Source of the DNA: Ramlibacter tataouinensis
Lineage (GTDB): Bacteria; Pseudomonadota; Gammaproteobacteria; Burkholderiales; Burkholderiaceae_C
Direction of reading: 5' to 3'
DNA: 64,000 bases
NCBI RefSeq assembly: GCF_027941915.1
Contig: NZ_CP116009.1
Location: forward strand, 1,612,001 to 1,676,000
Shown here: positions 17,537 through 27,268 of the stretch, in pieces
Numbering within the stretch: the stretch's first letter is position 1
Layout: every line of letters begins with the position of its first letter
Notes under the pieces: model-generated
Seen by the model: only the letters and a program-made list of their open reading frames with translations
The model's database searches: none
What the model was told of the DNA's origin: nothing
Position numbers and translations under genes: made by a program

Positions 17537-17890
17537 TCAGTGGCAGCCGCAGGCGCTGCCGCAACCGCCGGCCGAGGCGGCGGGCGAGTCGGACTTGGCC
17601 GGCGCGGCGTCGGAGGACTTGGTGTCGGAAGAGGCCTTCTCGGCCGGCTTGGCATCGCCGCCGCCGCTGGCGCCCTCAGCGGCCGGCGCCTTGGCCGCGC
17701 CGCCACTGCCGTTGCGGAAGTCCGTCACGTACCAGCCGGAGCCCTTGAGCTGGAAGCCGGCGGCGGTGAGCTGCTTGGAAAAGGCGTCTGCCCCGCAGGC
17801 GGGGCAGGTGGTCAGCGGCGCATCGGACAGCTTCTGCAGGACGTCCTTGGCATGGCCGCAGGAGCCGCATTTGTAGGCATAGATGGGCAT
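17537..17890 (-). CDS. FmdB family zinc-ribbon protein
   Basis: This 117-residue protein starts M-P-I-Y-A-Y-K-C-G-S-C-G-H, with a second C-P-A-C pair about 25 residues later. Together these form the FmdB zinc ribbon. The C-terminal ~50 residues are a low-complexity Ala/Lys/Ser/Asp tail ending in a Cys-rich G-C-G-S-A-C-G-C-H. It is the first gene of the aspS operon. FmdB proteins are thought to be regulatory, but no target is established. Confidence 0.88.
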   Translation of the reverse strand: MPIYAYKCGSCGHAKDVLQKLSDAPLTTCPACGADAFSKQLTAAGFQLKGSGWYVTDFRNGSGGAAKAPAAEGASGGGDAKPAEKASSDTKSSDAAPAKSDSPAASAGGCGSACGCH

Positions 17891-17982
17891 GGCAGGAAGG
17901 CGGATCGCCGGAGCGGCAAAGCCCTCAATTATAGGCGGGGGGCCGAAGCTCAAGCCCCCTCACCGGCACCCCGCCCTGGCCC

Positions 17983-19440
17983 TCAGGCCGCGACGTCGCC
18001 GGTCTCGAAGTGGTGCACGTGGCCCTTGTGGTTGGCGATCCACTGCGGCGCCAGCGATCCGCCCACCATGCCCGCGAAGGCCGCGATCAGGCCGGCCAGC
18101 TGCTGCGGGAACTGCTCGGCCAGCGGCGGGCTGACCACGAAGAACAGCCAGGTGCCCAGACCGCCGACCACCGAGAACAGGGCGCCCTGCGTGGTGGCAC
18201 CGCGCCAGTAGAGCCCCATGACCAGCGGCACGAACGCGCCCACCAGCGGCACCTGGTAGGCGCCCGAGACGAGCTCGTAGATCGAGGTGCCCTGCATGAC
18301 GATGGAATAGGTCAGCACGATCATGGTGAAGACCAGCACCGAGACGCGCATCGCCTTGAGCGTGGCCTTGTCGTCCATCGGCACGATGTTGCGCAGGATG
18401 TTCTCGACGAAGGTGGTCGACGGCGCCAGCAGCGTGGCCGACGCGGTGGACATGATTGCGGACAGCAGCGCGCCGAAGAACGCGATCTGCAGGATGGCCG
18501 GCATGCGCTGCATCACCAGGGTGGGCAGCACCTTCTGCGGATCGTCGGCCAGCAGGCGCGAGCCCTCGTCGCCCAGCACCATCACGGCGGCCGTGACGAC
18601 GAACATCGGGATGAAGGCGAACAGCAGGTACAGCGTGCCGCCGATGATCGGGCCGCGCTGGGCGGTCTTGACGTCCTTGGCCGACATCACGCGCTGGAAC
18701 ACGTCCTGCTGCGGGATCGAGCCCAGCATCATGGTGATGGCGGCGGCGAAGAAGAAGGTCCAGGTCTTGGCGTCGCCGCCCTCGGGGAAGAACTGGAACT
18801 TGCCGTGGGTGGAGGCGTACTCGAACACCTTGCCGGCGCCGCCGGCCAGGTCGGCCGCGAACCACGCGATCGCCAGCAGGCCGGCGACGATCACGATCAT
18901 CTGCATGAAGTCGGTCAGGGCCACCGACCACATGCCGCCGTACAGGGTGTAGACCAGCACGATGGCCGTGCCGATGACCATGCCGCCGGGCACCGACACC
19001 GCGTCGGGCATCAGCACGTGGAACACCAGGCCGAGCGCGGTGATCTGCGCCGCCACCCAGCCCAGGTAGCTGATGACGATCATGATCGAGCACAGGATCT
19101 CGACCACGCGGCCGTAGCGCTGGCGATAGTAGTCGGCCAGCGTCAGCAGGTTGCGCTGGTACAGCTTGTACGCGAAGAACATGCCGACCAGGATCAGGCA
19201 CATGGAGGCGCCGAACGGGTCCTCCACCACTTCGCCCAGATTGCCCGACACGAAGCGGGCCGGCACGCCCAGCACCGTCTCGGAGCCGAACCAGGTGGCG
19301 AAGGTGGTGGCCACCACGATGGCCAGCGGCAGGCTGCGGCCGGCCAGGGCGTAGTCGGCGGTGTTGTGCACGCGCCGCGCGGCCAGCAGCCCGATGGCCA
19401 CGGACAGCAGCAGGTAGAGCACGACGAAGGCGATCAGCAT
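17983..19440 (-). CDS. sodium:solute symporter (SSF family)
   Basis: This 485-residue transporter has about 13 predicted membrane helices. It shows A-L-A-G-R-S-L-P near residue 33 and W-F-G-S-E-T-V-L-G, both typical of the first helices of SSF proteins such as PutP, PanF or SglT relatives. The start ATG 19440 has GGAG 8 nt upstream. No adjacent metabolic gene points to a substrate, so it could carry an amino acid, carboxylate or sugar. It appears monocistronic. Confidence 0.88.
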   Translation of the reverse strand: MLIAFVVLYLLLSVAIGLLAARRVHNTADYALAGRSLPLAIVVATTFATWFGSETVLGVPARFVSGNLGEVVEDPFGASMCLILVGMFFAYKLYQRNLLTLADYYRQRYGRVVEILCSIMIVISYLGWVAAQITALGLVFHVLMPDAVSVPGGMVIGTAIVLVYTLYGGMWSVALTDFMQMIVIVAGLLAIAWFAADLAGGAGKVFEYASTHGKFQFFPEGGDAKTWTFFFAAAITMMLGSIPQQDVFQRVMSAKDVKTAQRGPIIGGTLYLLFAFIPMFVVTAAVMVLGDEGSRLLADDPQKVLPTLVMQRMPAILQIAFFGALLSAIMSTASATLLAPSTTFVENILRNIVPMDDKATLKAMRVSVLVFTMIVLTYSIVMQGTSIYELVSGAYQVPLVGAFVPLVMGLYWRGATTQGALFSVVGGLGTWLFFVVSPPLAEQFPQQLAGLIAAFAGMVGGSLAPQWIANHKGHVHHFETGDVAA

Positions 19441-19561
19441 GGGGTGTTCTCCGGGGTGTCTTGCAGGTGCGGCCGTCTGGGCGGCCTGGGGCGCGATTAT
19501 GGGCAACGAACCGGCCGGGACAATGCGGGCAAGCGCCAAGCCGGGGCGGCCCCTGGCTGGC

Positions 19562-21136
19562 CTAGAACAAGCGGCCGCGCACCAGCACCTGCATCGCCAG
19601 CAGGCCCAGGGTGAAGCCGATGCCGCCGTACAGGAAGGCCTGCAGCAGCCGGTTGGTGCGCCGCTGCTCCTCGAGCAGGGCCTCCCACTCGCGCCGGCCG
19701 CCGTCCGGGCGGCGCCGCAGGTAGTCGTACACCAGCCGCGGCAGTTCGGGGAACATCTTGGCGTAGCGCGGGGCCTGGTCGCGCAATTCGTCCAGCAGGC
19801 GCTGGGGGCCGACCTGCTCGAGCATCCAGCGCTCCAGGAACGGCTTGGCGGTGGCCCACAGGTCCAGCTCGGGGTCGAGCTGGCGGCCCAGCCCCTCGAT
19901 GTTCAGCAGCGTCTTTTGCAGCAGCACCAGTTGCGGCTGGATCTCGACCTGGAAACGGCGCGAGGTCTGGAACAGCCGCATCAGCACCATGCCCAGCGAG
20001 ATCTCCCTGAGGGGGCGGTCGAAGTACGGCTCGCAGACGGCCCGCACCGCCGCCTCCAGTTCATCGACGCGGGTTCCGGGCGGCACCCAGCCCGACTCGA
20101 TGTGCAGCTCGGCCACCCGCTTGTAGTCGCGCCGGAAGAAGGCGTTGAAGTTCTGCGCCAGGTATTCCTTGTCGAACTCGGTGAGCGTGCCGATGATCCC
20201 GAAGTCCAGCGAGATGTAGCGCCCGAAGGTGGCCGGGTCCAGGCTGACCTGGATGTTGCCGGGGTGCATGTCGGCGTGGAAGAAGCCGTCGCGGAACACC
20301 TGGGTGAAGAAGATGGTGACGCCGTCGCGCGCCAGCTTGCGCAGGTCGACGCCGGCCTGCACCAGCTTCTCGGCCTGGCTGATCGGCACGCCGTACATGC
20401 GCTCCATCACGATCACCTCGGAGTGGCACCAGTCCCAGAACATCTCGGGGATCAGCACCAGGTCCAGGCCGTCCATGTTGCGGCGCAGTTGCGCCGCGTT
20501 GGCGGCCTCGCGCAGCAGGTCGAGCTCGTCGTGCAGGTACTTGTCGAACTCGGCGACCACCTCGCGCGGCTTCAGGCGCTTGGCGTCAGCCGACAGCCGC
20601 CCGATCCAGCCGGCCATCATCCGCATCAGCGCCAGGTCGTTCTCGATCACCGACAGCATGCCGGGACGCAGCACCTTGACCGCCACTTCGCGCGTGCGCC
20701 CTTCGCGGTCGCGCAGGGTGGCGAAGTGCACCTGGGCGATCGAGGCGCTGGCCACCGGCTCGCGCTCGAAGCTGGCGAAGATGCTTCCCACCGGGCGGCG
20801 AAACGCCCGCTCGATGGTGGCGATGGCCACGGCCGGATCGAACGGGGGCACCCGGTCCTGCAGCCGGGCCAGCTCGTCGGCGACGTCGCCCGGCAGCAGG
20901 TCGCGCCGGGTCGACAGGACCTGCCCGAACTTGACGAAGATGGGCCCCAGCCGCTCCAGCGCCTCGCGCAGGCGCTGGCCGCGCGGCGCATGCAAGCGGC
21001 GGCCGAAGCTGACGATGCGCGCCAGCCGGTGCAGCCAGGGCCGCTGGAAGCTGCTGAGGACGAGCTCGTCCAGCCCGTATCGCAGCGCCACCCAGAGGAT
21101 GTAGGCGCCGCGCAGGTAGCGCGTCACGCCGGTCAC
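19562..21136 (-). CDS. ubiB: ubiquinone biosynthesis protein UbiB (ABC1/ADCK-like ATPase)
   Basis: This 524-residue atypical protein-kinase-fold protein is needed for ubiquinone synthesis. It shows K-F-G-Q-V-L-S-T-R (the family KxGQ motif near residue 70), A-S-A-S-I-A-Q-V-H (the alanine-rich nucleotide loop), and [10 protein letters not shown] with the later L-D-F-G-I-I-G as catalytic/metal motifs. Two C-terminal hydrophobic helices anchor it in the membrane. The GTG start overlaps the ubiJ stop (GTGA), so expression is coupled. Confidence 0.93.
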   Translation of the reverse strand: MTGVTRYLRGAYILWVALRYGLDELVLSSFQRPWLHRLARIVSFGRRLHAPRGQRLREALERLGPIFVKFGQVLSTRRDLLPGDVADELARLQDRVPPFDPAVAIATIERAFRRPVGSIFASFEREPVASASIAQVHFATLRDREGRTREVAVKVLRPGMLSVIENDLALMRMMAGWIGRLSADAKRLKPREVVAEFDKYLHDELDLLREAANAAQLRRNMDGLDLVLIPEMFWDWCHSEVIVMERMYGVPISQAEKLVQAGVDLRKLARDGVTIFFTQVFRDGFFHADMHPGNIQVSLDPATFGRYISLDFGIIGTLTEFDKEYLAQNFNAFFRRDYKRVAELHIESGWVPPGTRVDELEAAVRAVCEPYFDRPLREISLGMVLMRLFQTSRRFQVEIQPQLVLLQKTLLNIEGLGRQLDPELDLWATAKPFLERWMLEQVGPQRLLDELRDQAPRYAKMFPELPRLVYDYLRRRPDGGRREWEALLEEQRRTNRLLQAFLYGGIGFTLGLLAMQVLVRGRLF

Positions 21137-21747
21137 TGGACCGCCGGGCCGGCGGGACCGGGCGCGCTGCCCGGCGCGCCGGTCGACGACGGCGCCCCGG
21201 AGGGCGCGGGCGACGGCGGCATGTTGCCGGGGCGGACGCCGACGAAGCGCCGCAGTGCATCGGCCATGGCGCGCGCGCCCTGCCCGATGGCATGGGCCGG
21301 CGCATCGCCGACCAGGCGCGACAGGTCCTCTTCCAGGTCCCAGCGCACGTGGTCGACCAGCCAGTTGACCTCGGCGGCGAATTGCACATCGCCTTCGATG
21401 CGCACCGGCGGCTTCTCGCCGCGCAACGCCGCCTGGGCCAGGCGCCAGGGCGAGTCATCGGTGACGGTCAGGGTCAGGTCGGGGGCGGCAGCGGCAGCCG
21501 CCAGGTCCAGCAGGCCGGCGCGGGTGGCAACCAGCCGGACCGTGAACATTCGCCAGCGGCCCTCGACGGTGCGGCCGGCCTGGCGGCGCAGCCGCTCCAT
21601 GGCCTGCGGCTCCTGCATCAGCACGTGGTTGAGCAGCAGCACCAGGCGCCGCTGCGCCTCCTGCACCGCCCAGGGCGGCGGCGCCAGCCGCTGGCCTACT
21701 GCATCCAGCAGGCTGTCCACGAAGGGAAGAGGGGACCGTGTTGCCAT
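21133..21747 (-). CDS. ubiJ: ubiquinone biosynthesis accessory factor UbiJ (SCP2 domain)
   Basis: This 204-residue protein carries an SCP2-type lipid-binding domain in about residues 30-130 (L-N-H-V-L then D-L-T-L-T-V-T and [11 protein letters not shown]). The tail from about residue 170 is Pro/Gly/Ala-rich. UbiJ is a scaffold or lipid-binding component of the soluble Ubi complex. Its position immediately before ubiB, with overlapping coding, is the normal bacterial order and supports the assignment. Confidence 0.85.
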   Translation of the reverse strand: MATRSPLPFVDSLLDAVGQRLAPPPWAVQEAQRRLVLLLNHVLMQEPQAMERLRRQAGRTVEGRWRMFTVRLVATRAGLLDLAAAAAAPDLTLTVTDDSPWRLAQAALRGEKPPVRIEGDVQFAAEVNWLVDHVRWDLEEDLSRLVGDAPAHAIGQGARAMADALRRFVGVRPGNMPPSPAPSGAPSSTGAPGSAPGPAGPAVQ

Positions 21748-21795
21748 GGTCCCGGATTATCACGGCAGTGCCGGGACGGCACGGCCGCCCGGCAC

Positions 21796-22797
21796 TTACT
21801 GCAGCGCCTGCAGGCCCGCCACCAGCCAGCCGCTGGCCCCGTTCTTGGGCTTGGTCATGTTCCAGACCTCGCGGAACGGGCTGGGGCCGGCCGAGGGCTG
21901 CTCACGGATCATCCCGGAGAACTCGACGCTCGCCATGTAGGCGTCGCCCAGGTCCTCGATGCCCAGCATCTGCGCCTGCAGCATCAGCACCTCGGTCTTG
22001 TTCGGCTCGCCGCTGGCGTGCTTCTCGCGCTCGGCCAGCTGCTGGCGGATCTCGGCCAGCATCTCGTCGGTCATCATCGAGCGCAAAGTGCCGATGTCCG
22101 AGCGGTCCCAGGCGTCCTGCAGGGTGTGGAAGTTGCGCTTGGCGGCATTGACGAAGCCGTCCGTGTCGAACCCGGCCGGAACGCCCCAGTTCTGCGAGCC
22201 ACCCAGCGCCGAGCCGATCTGCAGGCCGCTGCCGGCCGGCTTGCCGGCGTCGAAGGCCATGCTGCCGCTCTCCCAGGGCCGGGCCGATGCATCGTTGCCG
22301 ACCTTGTCGGGGCTGTACTGGCGCGGCGCGGTGGCCAGCTCGGGGCCCCCCTGCCAGCCCATCGAACGGCCGGCCGAGGCCGGCGCACGGCGGCGCATCA
22401 GGAAGCCGACGGCGACCATGATCACCAGTGCCAGCAAGGCGAACAGCATGAACTGCGCGAGCGCCGGTCCGAAGCCCAGTGCGTTCGCCAGCCAGGCCAG
22501 TCCGAGGCCGGCCGCCAGCCCGCCGAGGATGCCGCCCCAGCGCGACCGCGCAGCCGGCGCGGCGGTGTTCGCGGCGCCCGGGCGGGCCTGGGCTGCCTGG
22601 GCCGGCTGCTGGCCGGCCTGCTGCTGGCCCGCGTTCTGCGCCGGCCCCTGTTGCGGCGGCGGTTTGGCGGCTTCGCGCTGCGTCACGTTGGGCGATTGGC
22701 GCCCGAACGAGCCGCCGCCGCCCATGCGGCGAGCGTCGGCTTCCAGGCTGGTGGACAGCGCGAGCACGCCCACGAGTACGGCAGTCGACAACTTCAT
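21796..22797 (-). CDS. Tim44-like domain membrane protein
   Basis: This 333-residue protein begins with a signal-type hydrophobic segment (residues 1-22), then a Gly/Arg patch and a long Gln/Pro/Ala-rich linker (about 45-85). Two adjacent membrane helices follow (about 90-135). The C-terminal Tim44-like domain starts near F-V-N-A-A-K-R-N-F and continues to the end. Bacterial Tim44-like proteins have no clear assigned role. The family is linked to membrane association of proteins. The start has AGGA(A)GGA just upstream. It lies between ubiE and ubiJ, all on one strand with gaps of about 46-48 bp. Confidence 0.82.
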   Translation of the reverse strand: MKLSTAVLVGVLALSTSLEADARRMGGGGSFGRQSPNVTQREAAKPPPQQGPAQNAGQQQAGQQPAQAAQARPGAANTAAPAARSRWGGILGGLAAGLGLAWLANALGFGPALAQFMLFALLALVIMVAVGFLMRRRAPASAGRSMGWQGGPELATAPRQYSPDKVGNDASARPWESGSMAFDAGKPAGSGLQIGSALGGSQNWGVPAGFDTDGFVNAAKRNFHTLQDAWDRSDIGTLRSMMTDEMLAEIRQQLAEREKHASGEPNKTEVLMLQAQMLGIEDLGDAYMASVEFSGMIREQPSAGPSPFREVWNMTKPKNGASGWLVAGLQALQ

Positions 22798-22843
22798 GAT
22801 CGATCCTTCCTGATCAGTTTGCAGTTCGGGGGCAGATGGGGGT

Positions 22844-23575
22844 TCAGCACTTGATTCCAACATGCAGGGCGACGACGCCCCCGGTCAGGTTGTGATAGTC
22901 CACATGCCCGAAGCCGGCTTTCTTCATCAGCTCCTTGAGTTCCTCCTGGCCCGGGTGCATGCGGATCGATTCGGCCAGGTAGCGGTAGCTGGCCGAGTCG
23001 CCCGCCACCAGTTGTCCCAGCCGCGGCAACACCTGGAACGAGTACCAGTCATAGGGTCGCGCCAGCGGCCGCGCCACCTTCGAGAACTCCAGCACCAGTA
23101 GCTTGCCGCCGGGCCTGAGCACGCGGGCCATCTCGGCCAGGGCGGCGTCCTTGCGCGTCATGTTGCGCAGGCCGAAGGCCACGCTGACCAGGTCGAAGCG
23201 GGCGTCAGCAAACGGCAGCTTCTCAGCGTCGCACACCAGCGTGGGCAGCACCACTCCTTCGTCCAGCAGGCGATCGCGGCCGGTGCGCAGCATGGCCTCG
23301 TTGATGTCGGTGTGGACCACGCGGCCGCCGGGGCCGACCTTGCGGGCGAAGGCCCGGGCCAGGTCGCCGGTGCCGCCGGCGATGTCGAGCACCTGCTGGC
23401 CCGGCTGCAGGTTGGCCACCAGCACGGTGTAGGCCTTCCAGGCGCGGTGCAGCCCGAGCGACATCAGGTCGTTCATCAGGTCGTAGCGCGGCGCGACCGA
23501 GTCGAATACGCCGCGCACCCGGCCCGCCTTGTCGCGCTCCTCGACCGATTCGAAACCGAAATGCGTGCTACCCAT
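22844..23575 (-). CDS. ubiE: bifunctional demethylmenaquinone/2-octaprenyl-methoxy-benzoquinol methyltransferase
   Basis: This 243-residue SAM-dependent C-methyltransferase acts in ubiquinone (and menaquinone) synthesis. The family signatures are [13 protein letters not shown] at about residue 24 and the SAM motif [12 protein letters not shown]. The segments F-G-L-R-N-M and L-V-L-E-F-S-K follow. ATG 23575 is the first good start, and the upstream in-frame extension is not conserved in character. The gene is flanked by a DUF971 gene upstream and a Tim44-like gene downstream. Confidence 0.95.
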   Translation of the reverse strand: MGSTHFGFESVEERDKAGRVRGVFDSVAPRYDLMNDLMSLGLHRAWKAYTVLVANLQPGQQVLDIAGGTGDLARAFARKVGPGGRVVHTDINEAMLRTGRDRLLDEGVVLPTLVCDAEKLPFADARFDLVSVAFGLRNMTRKDAALAEMARVLRPGGKLLVLEFSKVARPLARPYDWYSFQVLPRLGQLVAGDSASYRYLAESIRMHPGQEELKELMKKAGFGHVDYHNLTGGVVALHVGIKC

Positions 23576-23619
23576 GCCCCGATGGTAGGGGCAATCCCGG
23601 CGAGCGGGCGCGGATGGCC

Positions 23620-24033
23620 TCAGTGATGGCCGCAGCCGTGGCCGCCGCGCGTCACCATCGGTGCGTCGCGGTCGGCGCCGGCCTGCTCGAGCCGGCGCTC
23701 GTAGTCGGCCCACAGCTGCTCCTGCTGCGAGCCGAGGAAGTAGAGGTACTCCCAGGAAAAGATGCCGCTGTCGTGGCCGTCTGAGAAGCTCGGCTGGACG
23801 GCATAGTTGCCGATCGGCTCCAGGCCCAGCAACTGCACCTCGCGCTTGCCGGTCTGCAGCACCTCCTGGCCGGGGCCATGGCCCTGCACCTCGGCCGAGG
23901 GCGAGTAGATGCGCATGAGCTCGAACGGAATGCGGAACACCGCGCCGTCGGAAAAACCGACTTCCAGCACGCGCGACTGCCCGTGCACCGTGATCGACTG
24001 GGGCGCCGGAGCGCCGGGGGTGAGGCCTGCCAT
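23620..24033 (-). CDS. DUF971 family protein
   Basis: This 137-residue protein has the DUF971 (gamma-butyrobetaine-hydroxylase N-terminal-like) fold. It shows [18 protein letters not shown] then F-R-I-P-F-E-L-M-R, the substrate-free equivalent of the domain found in dioxygenases, and S-W-E-Y-L-Y near the end. The C-terminus is His/Gly-rich (G-G-H-G-C-G-H-H), suggesting metal binding, but this is only a suggestion. It sits 44 bp before ubiE, a frequent pairing in this group. Function is unknown. Confidence 0.8.
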   Translation of the reverse strand: MAGLTPGAPAPQSITVHGQSRVLEVGFSDGAVFRIPFELMRIYSPSAEVQGHGPGQEVLQTGKREVQLLGLEPIGNYAVQPSFSDGHDSGIFSWEYLYFLGSQQEQLWADYERRLEQAGADRDAPMVTRGGHGCGHH

Positions 24034-24044
24034 GGAGAATTGGA

Positions 24045-25676
24045 TCAGAAACGGACGCCGATGTTCACGTACAGCTTGTCGTCGCCATTTTGCGGCGAGG
24101 ACGCGTTCAGCGCCAGCGGCACCCGGCTGCCGGCGACCAGGCGGCCGTACTCGACCGAGGCGACCAGCGGCCCCCGGGTATAGCGGGCGCCCAGCCCGAT
24201 GCTGCCCAACCGGTCGCTGGCCGGCTTGGTGGTGCCGTTGGGGCTGTTGTTCCACAGCCAGCCGGCATCCGCGAAGCCGAACAGCCGCAGGCCCGGGCCC
24301 AGCTCGGGCGTACTGAGCTCGACCGAGCCGGCCAGACCCTTGTCGCCGGACAGCGGCCGCTCGATGGCGGTGCCCCGCACCGAGCCGGAGCCGCCCAGCC
24401 CGAACTGCTCGCCCGAGATCAGCACGTCCGGGCTGTACTGGTACTGGGCCCGGGCCGACAGCAGCCAGCTGCCGGCGAACGGGGCGGCGTAGTGCAGCGT
24501 GCCGCGCAGCGCCTTCCAGCGGGTGGTGGCGACGCGCGGGTCCTCGCTCTGGTAGGAGGCCAGGTCGTTGGCGCGGCCACTGCCGGTGTTGACCGCCAGG
24601 TAGGCGTCGTAGCCCCAGACGGCGGCATCGGTCTCGGTGCGCGCGTTGTAGCCCAGCACCAGGGGGCGGCTGCGGCGGTCGAGCGCGCCGGGCACGACGA
24701 TGTCGTTGATGCGCGCCGCCTTGAACACCTTGTCTTCCAGCCCGAGCACAAGGTAGCTGCGCCGGCCCCCTTCGGGCGGCAGGTACCAGGTGTAGTTCAG
24801 CCCGAAGGTGTGGCCGGCACCGGTGCTGGTGAAGGCGCCGAAGTTGCCGACCACGTCCGAGCGCGTGTAGCTGGCGCCGACGACGCCGCCGAGCGCATAC
24901 AGCGGCACCCGGTAGGCCAGGCCGACCTGCTGGACGTCGGACAGGCGCTCCAGCGAGGTGGTGTACGCGCCGGTGAACTGGTGGTCGCGGTCGAACAGGT
25001 TGGTGTGGCCACCCGAGACCGTCAGCCGGTCGCGGCCGGTGGAATCGGAGCCGGTGTTGGAGGCGTTGACCGCGAAGGTCCAGGGCCGGCTTTCCTTGAC
25101 CGTGACGGTGGCGTCGATGCGGTCCGGCTCGTCGCCTTCGCGGATGCCGACCTGCACCTGCCTGTTGGGGTTTTCGTTGGCGATCGCGGTCTGCACGGCC
25201 AGCCGCTTGAAGTTGGGCGTGCGGCCCTCCTGCAGCTCCGGCAGCGCGCGGCGGACGTTGCCGGCGCCGTGGATCTGCGCGCCCTCGACGGCGACCTTGT
25301 GGACCGAGAAGGTGACGATCTCCAGCCGCACGGTGGCGCCCACCTCCTGCGGCGGCAGCGACACGCGGTGCAGGCCGTAGCCCCGAGCGCGCAGGGCCGC
25401 CTCCAGCGCGCCGGTGGCCTGCTGCAGGCTGCCCATGGTGGCATCGGCGCGAACGAAGGGCGCCAGGATGCGGCCGGTCTCGGCCGGACCCAGCGGGTTG
25501 TCGCCCGTGACCTGGAAGCCCTGGATCGCGAACACCGGCTCGGGCGCCGGGGCCAGCGGCGCTGCCGGGGCCTGACCCCAGGCGGCGCCGGCCACCGCCG
25601 ACAGCGCCAGTGCCAGCACGGCCGGTGCGACCCGTCGGCGTTGCCCGTGCGCGGGCGCGCCATTGCGCTTGAACAT
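24045..25676 (-). CDS. ShlB/FhaC/HecB-type outer-membrane transporter (TpsB)
   Basis: This 543-residue Omp85-superfamily protein has a signal peptide ending A-A-W-G-Q-A at about residue 35. Two POTRA domains follow (about 48-125 and 126-190). The rest is a beta-barrel with the conserved loop motif [15 protein letters not shown], and the protein ends with Phe (V-N-I-G-V-R-F). TpsB proteins export large TpsA adhesins or haemolysins. No TpsA is encoded here. Instead a tandem FecR protein gene lies 67 bp upstream on the same strand. ATG 25676 is chosen because GAGGGG lies 7 nt before it, while ATG 25691 has no usable spacing. Confidence 0.85.
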   Translation of the reverse strand: MFKRNGAPAHGQRRRVAPAVLALALSAVAGAAWGQAPAAPLAPAPEPVFAIQGFQVTGDNPLGPAETGRILAPFVRADATMGSLQQATGALEAALRARGYGLHRVSLPPQEVGATVRLEIVTFSVHKVAVEGAQIHGAGNVRRALPELQEGRTPNFKRLAVQTAIANENPNRQVQVGIREGDEPDRIDATVTVKESRPWTFAVNASNTGSDSTGRDRLTVSGGHTNLFDRDHQFTGAYTTSLERLSDVQQVGLAYRVPLYALGGVVGASYTRSDVVGNFGAFTSTGAGHTFGLNYTWYLPPEGGRRSYLVLGLEDKVFKAARINDIVVPGALDRRSRPLVLGYNARTETDAAVWGYDAYLAVNTGSGRANDLASYQSEDPRVATTRWKALRGTLHYAAPFAGSWLLSARAQYQYSPDVLISGEQFGLGGSGSVRGTAIERPLSGDKGLAGSVELSTPELGPGLRLFGFADAGWLWNNSPNGTTKPASDRLGSIGLGARYTRGPLVASVEYGRLVAGSRVPLALNASSPQNGDDKLYVNIGVRF

Positions 25677-25743
25677 GATCTCGCCCCTCATCCTTGTGCG
25701 GCCGCGGCCCGGCGACAGGGCGCCGCCACGGCCGGGTGACCCG

Positions 25744-27123
25744 TCAACTGCAGGTGTTCCTGCTTCTCACGTTGTTGTCCTGCAGCACCGACTGCAGCAG
25801 CGGGTTGCGGCTGGTGGGCAGCGGCACGCTGTCGAAGTCGATGAACTTCGGGATGTCCAGAGGCCGGGCCGTGTTGCCGTCCTGCCCGGCGAAGCCGGCC
25901 TCGCCCCGGCCCAGGTGCAGCACCTCGCCGGCGGTGGCCACCTCGATGTGGCCGTCGCGCACGAACACGAACAGGCCCTCCTGCGCGTCGGACACGTTCT
26001 CCTTGGCGAACAGCTTGGCCGGCACCGCCACGCCGTCGGGACGCGGCGCGTCGATGGCCGGTGGGTTGCTGATCGGCACGATGCCGGCGGTGGGCGAGAT
26101 GAACAGGCCCTGGCCGGCCTGCAGCACCTGCAGCGCGGTCTGGCCGTCCGGCGTGACGACCACCGAGCCCAGCCAGTTGAAGACGGTCAGGCCGGCGTCG
26201 TTGCCGGCCGGCGGCTCGCCCGCGCAGGCGCCGGTGCAGCCGATGTCCAGGCCGGTGCCGCGCACGCCGATGGTGGCGGTGGCGGTGGCAAAGCCCACGT
26301 TGCGGTTGTTGGCCTTGGCGATCAGGCCGGTCAGCGCGCGCACGGTGCCGCGCAGCACCGAGACCAGGAAGCGGCCCTCGGCCGCGTTCTGCTCGTCATA
26401 GACGAAGTTGTCGACCCGGAAGCGAGTGGACGCGCCCAGCGTGATGCGGGTGTCGTCGCGGAAGGCGATCACGGCTCGGGTGCCGGCACCGGTCTCGACC
26501 ACGTCGCCCGGATAGATGCTGCCGCCGTCGACCAGCCGGCGGCGCTGGTTGCCGGCGTCCACCGCGAACAACTCGCCTTGCGCCTGCACGACCTTGGCGC
26601 TGGCCAGCACGGCGTTCGGCCGGGACCGCTCGGCCACCTTGCCCGACTCGGCGGCGCAGTCGCGCGCGCACAGGCGGGCGTCGAAGTCGGTGCCCCGGAT
26701 GCCGATGGTGGCGGTGCTGGTCTGCACCCGCGCCGCGTGGGGGGAGCCCTTGGCGATCAGGCCGGTGACCGCGCGAAAGCCGCCGCGGATCATCTGCAGC
26801 AGCATGCCGTTGTCGGGCGCGTTCTCCTTGAACTGGTACTGCGACAGCACCAGCTCGGAGTTGGGCCGCACCGTCATCCGGGTGCCGTCGGCCAGCCGCA
26901 CGATGGCCGAGGCCCCGGCCGAGGTGGTAAGGCGGTCGCCCTGCTGCAGGGACAGGCCCTTGCCCAGCGTGCGCGGGGCCTGCCCCGGCGCCTGCGCGAA
27001 GCCGACGCCGCGCGCGAATTCCACCTCGCCGGCGGCCTGCGCCAGCACGGCCCCGCCGGCCAGCGCCAGCAGCGCGCCCGCCGCCAGCCTGGCCAGAGCC
27101 TGGTTGATGTCTTGCCCCCGCAT
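25744..27123 (-). CDS. exported protein with tandem FecR domains
   Basis: This 459-residue protein has a signal peptide (residues 1-29, ending V-L-A-Q) and two FecR domains in tandem at about 58-150 and 200-295. The copies share the core R-G-x-x-R-A-(V/L)-T-G-L-I-A-K and T-A-T-I-G-(I/V)-R-G-T. Each copy is followed by a closely spaced Cys pair (C152/C156 and C296/C300). There is no membrane helix in the middle, so this is not a classical FecR anti-sigma factor. It looks like an exported periplasmic or surface protein. It is encoded just upstream of TpsB, so it may be the assembly partner or cargo of that pore. That is inference. Confidence 0.78.
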   Translation of the reverse strand: MRGQDINQALARLAAGALLALAGGAVLAQAAGEVEFARGVGFAQAPGQAPRTLGKGLSLQQGDRLTTSAGASAIVRLADGTRMTVRPNSELVLSQYQFKENAPDNGMLLQMIRGGFRAVTGLIAKGSPHAARVQTSTATIGIRGTDFDARLCARDCAAESGKVAERSRPNAVLASAKVVQAQGELFAVDAGNQRRRLVDGGSIYPGDVVETGAGTRAVIAFRDDTRITLGASTRFRVDNFVYDEQNAAEGRFLVSVLRGTVRALTGLIAKANNRNVGFATATATIGVRGTGLDIGCTGACAGEPPAGNDAGLTVFNWLGSVVVTPDGQTALQVLQAGQGLFISPTAGIVPISNPPAIDAPRPDGVAVPAKLFAKENVSDAQEGLFVFVRDGHIEVATAGEVLHLGRGEAGFAGQDGNTARPLDIPKFIDFDSVPLPTSRNPLLQSVLQDNNVRSRNTCS

Positions 27124-27268
27124 GGCGCCCTCCGGATCCTCTGCTTGCCCGCAATCTGTATCCGGATGTTATACCCACCGCCGAGCTGCCGGCGGCAGCA
27201 CCCGCGCCGGCAGCGGCCTGGCCGCCGTGCAGAAGTCACGGCCGGGTGGCGCGCGGCGCCCCCCGCCG

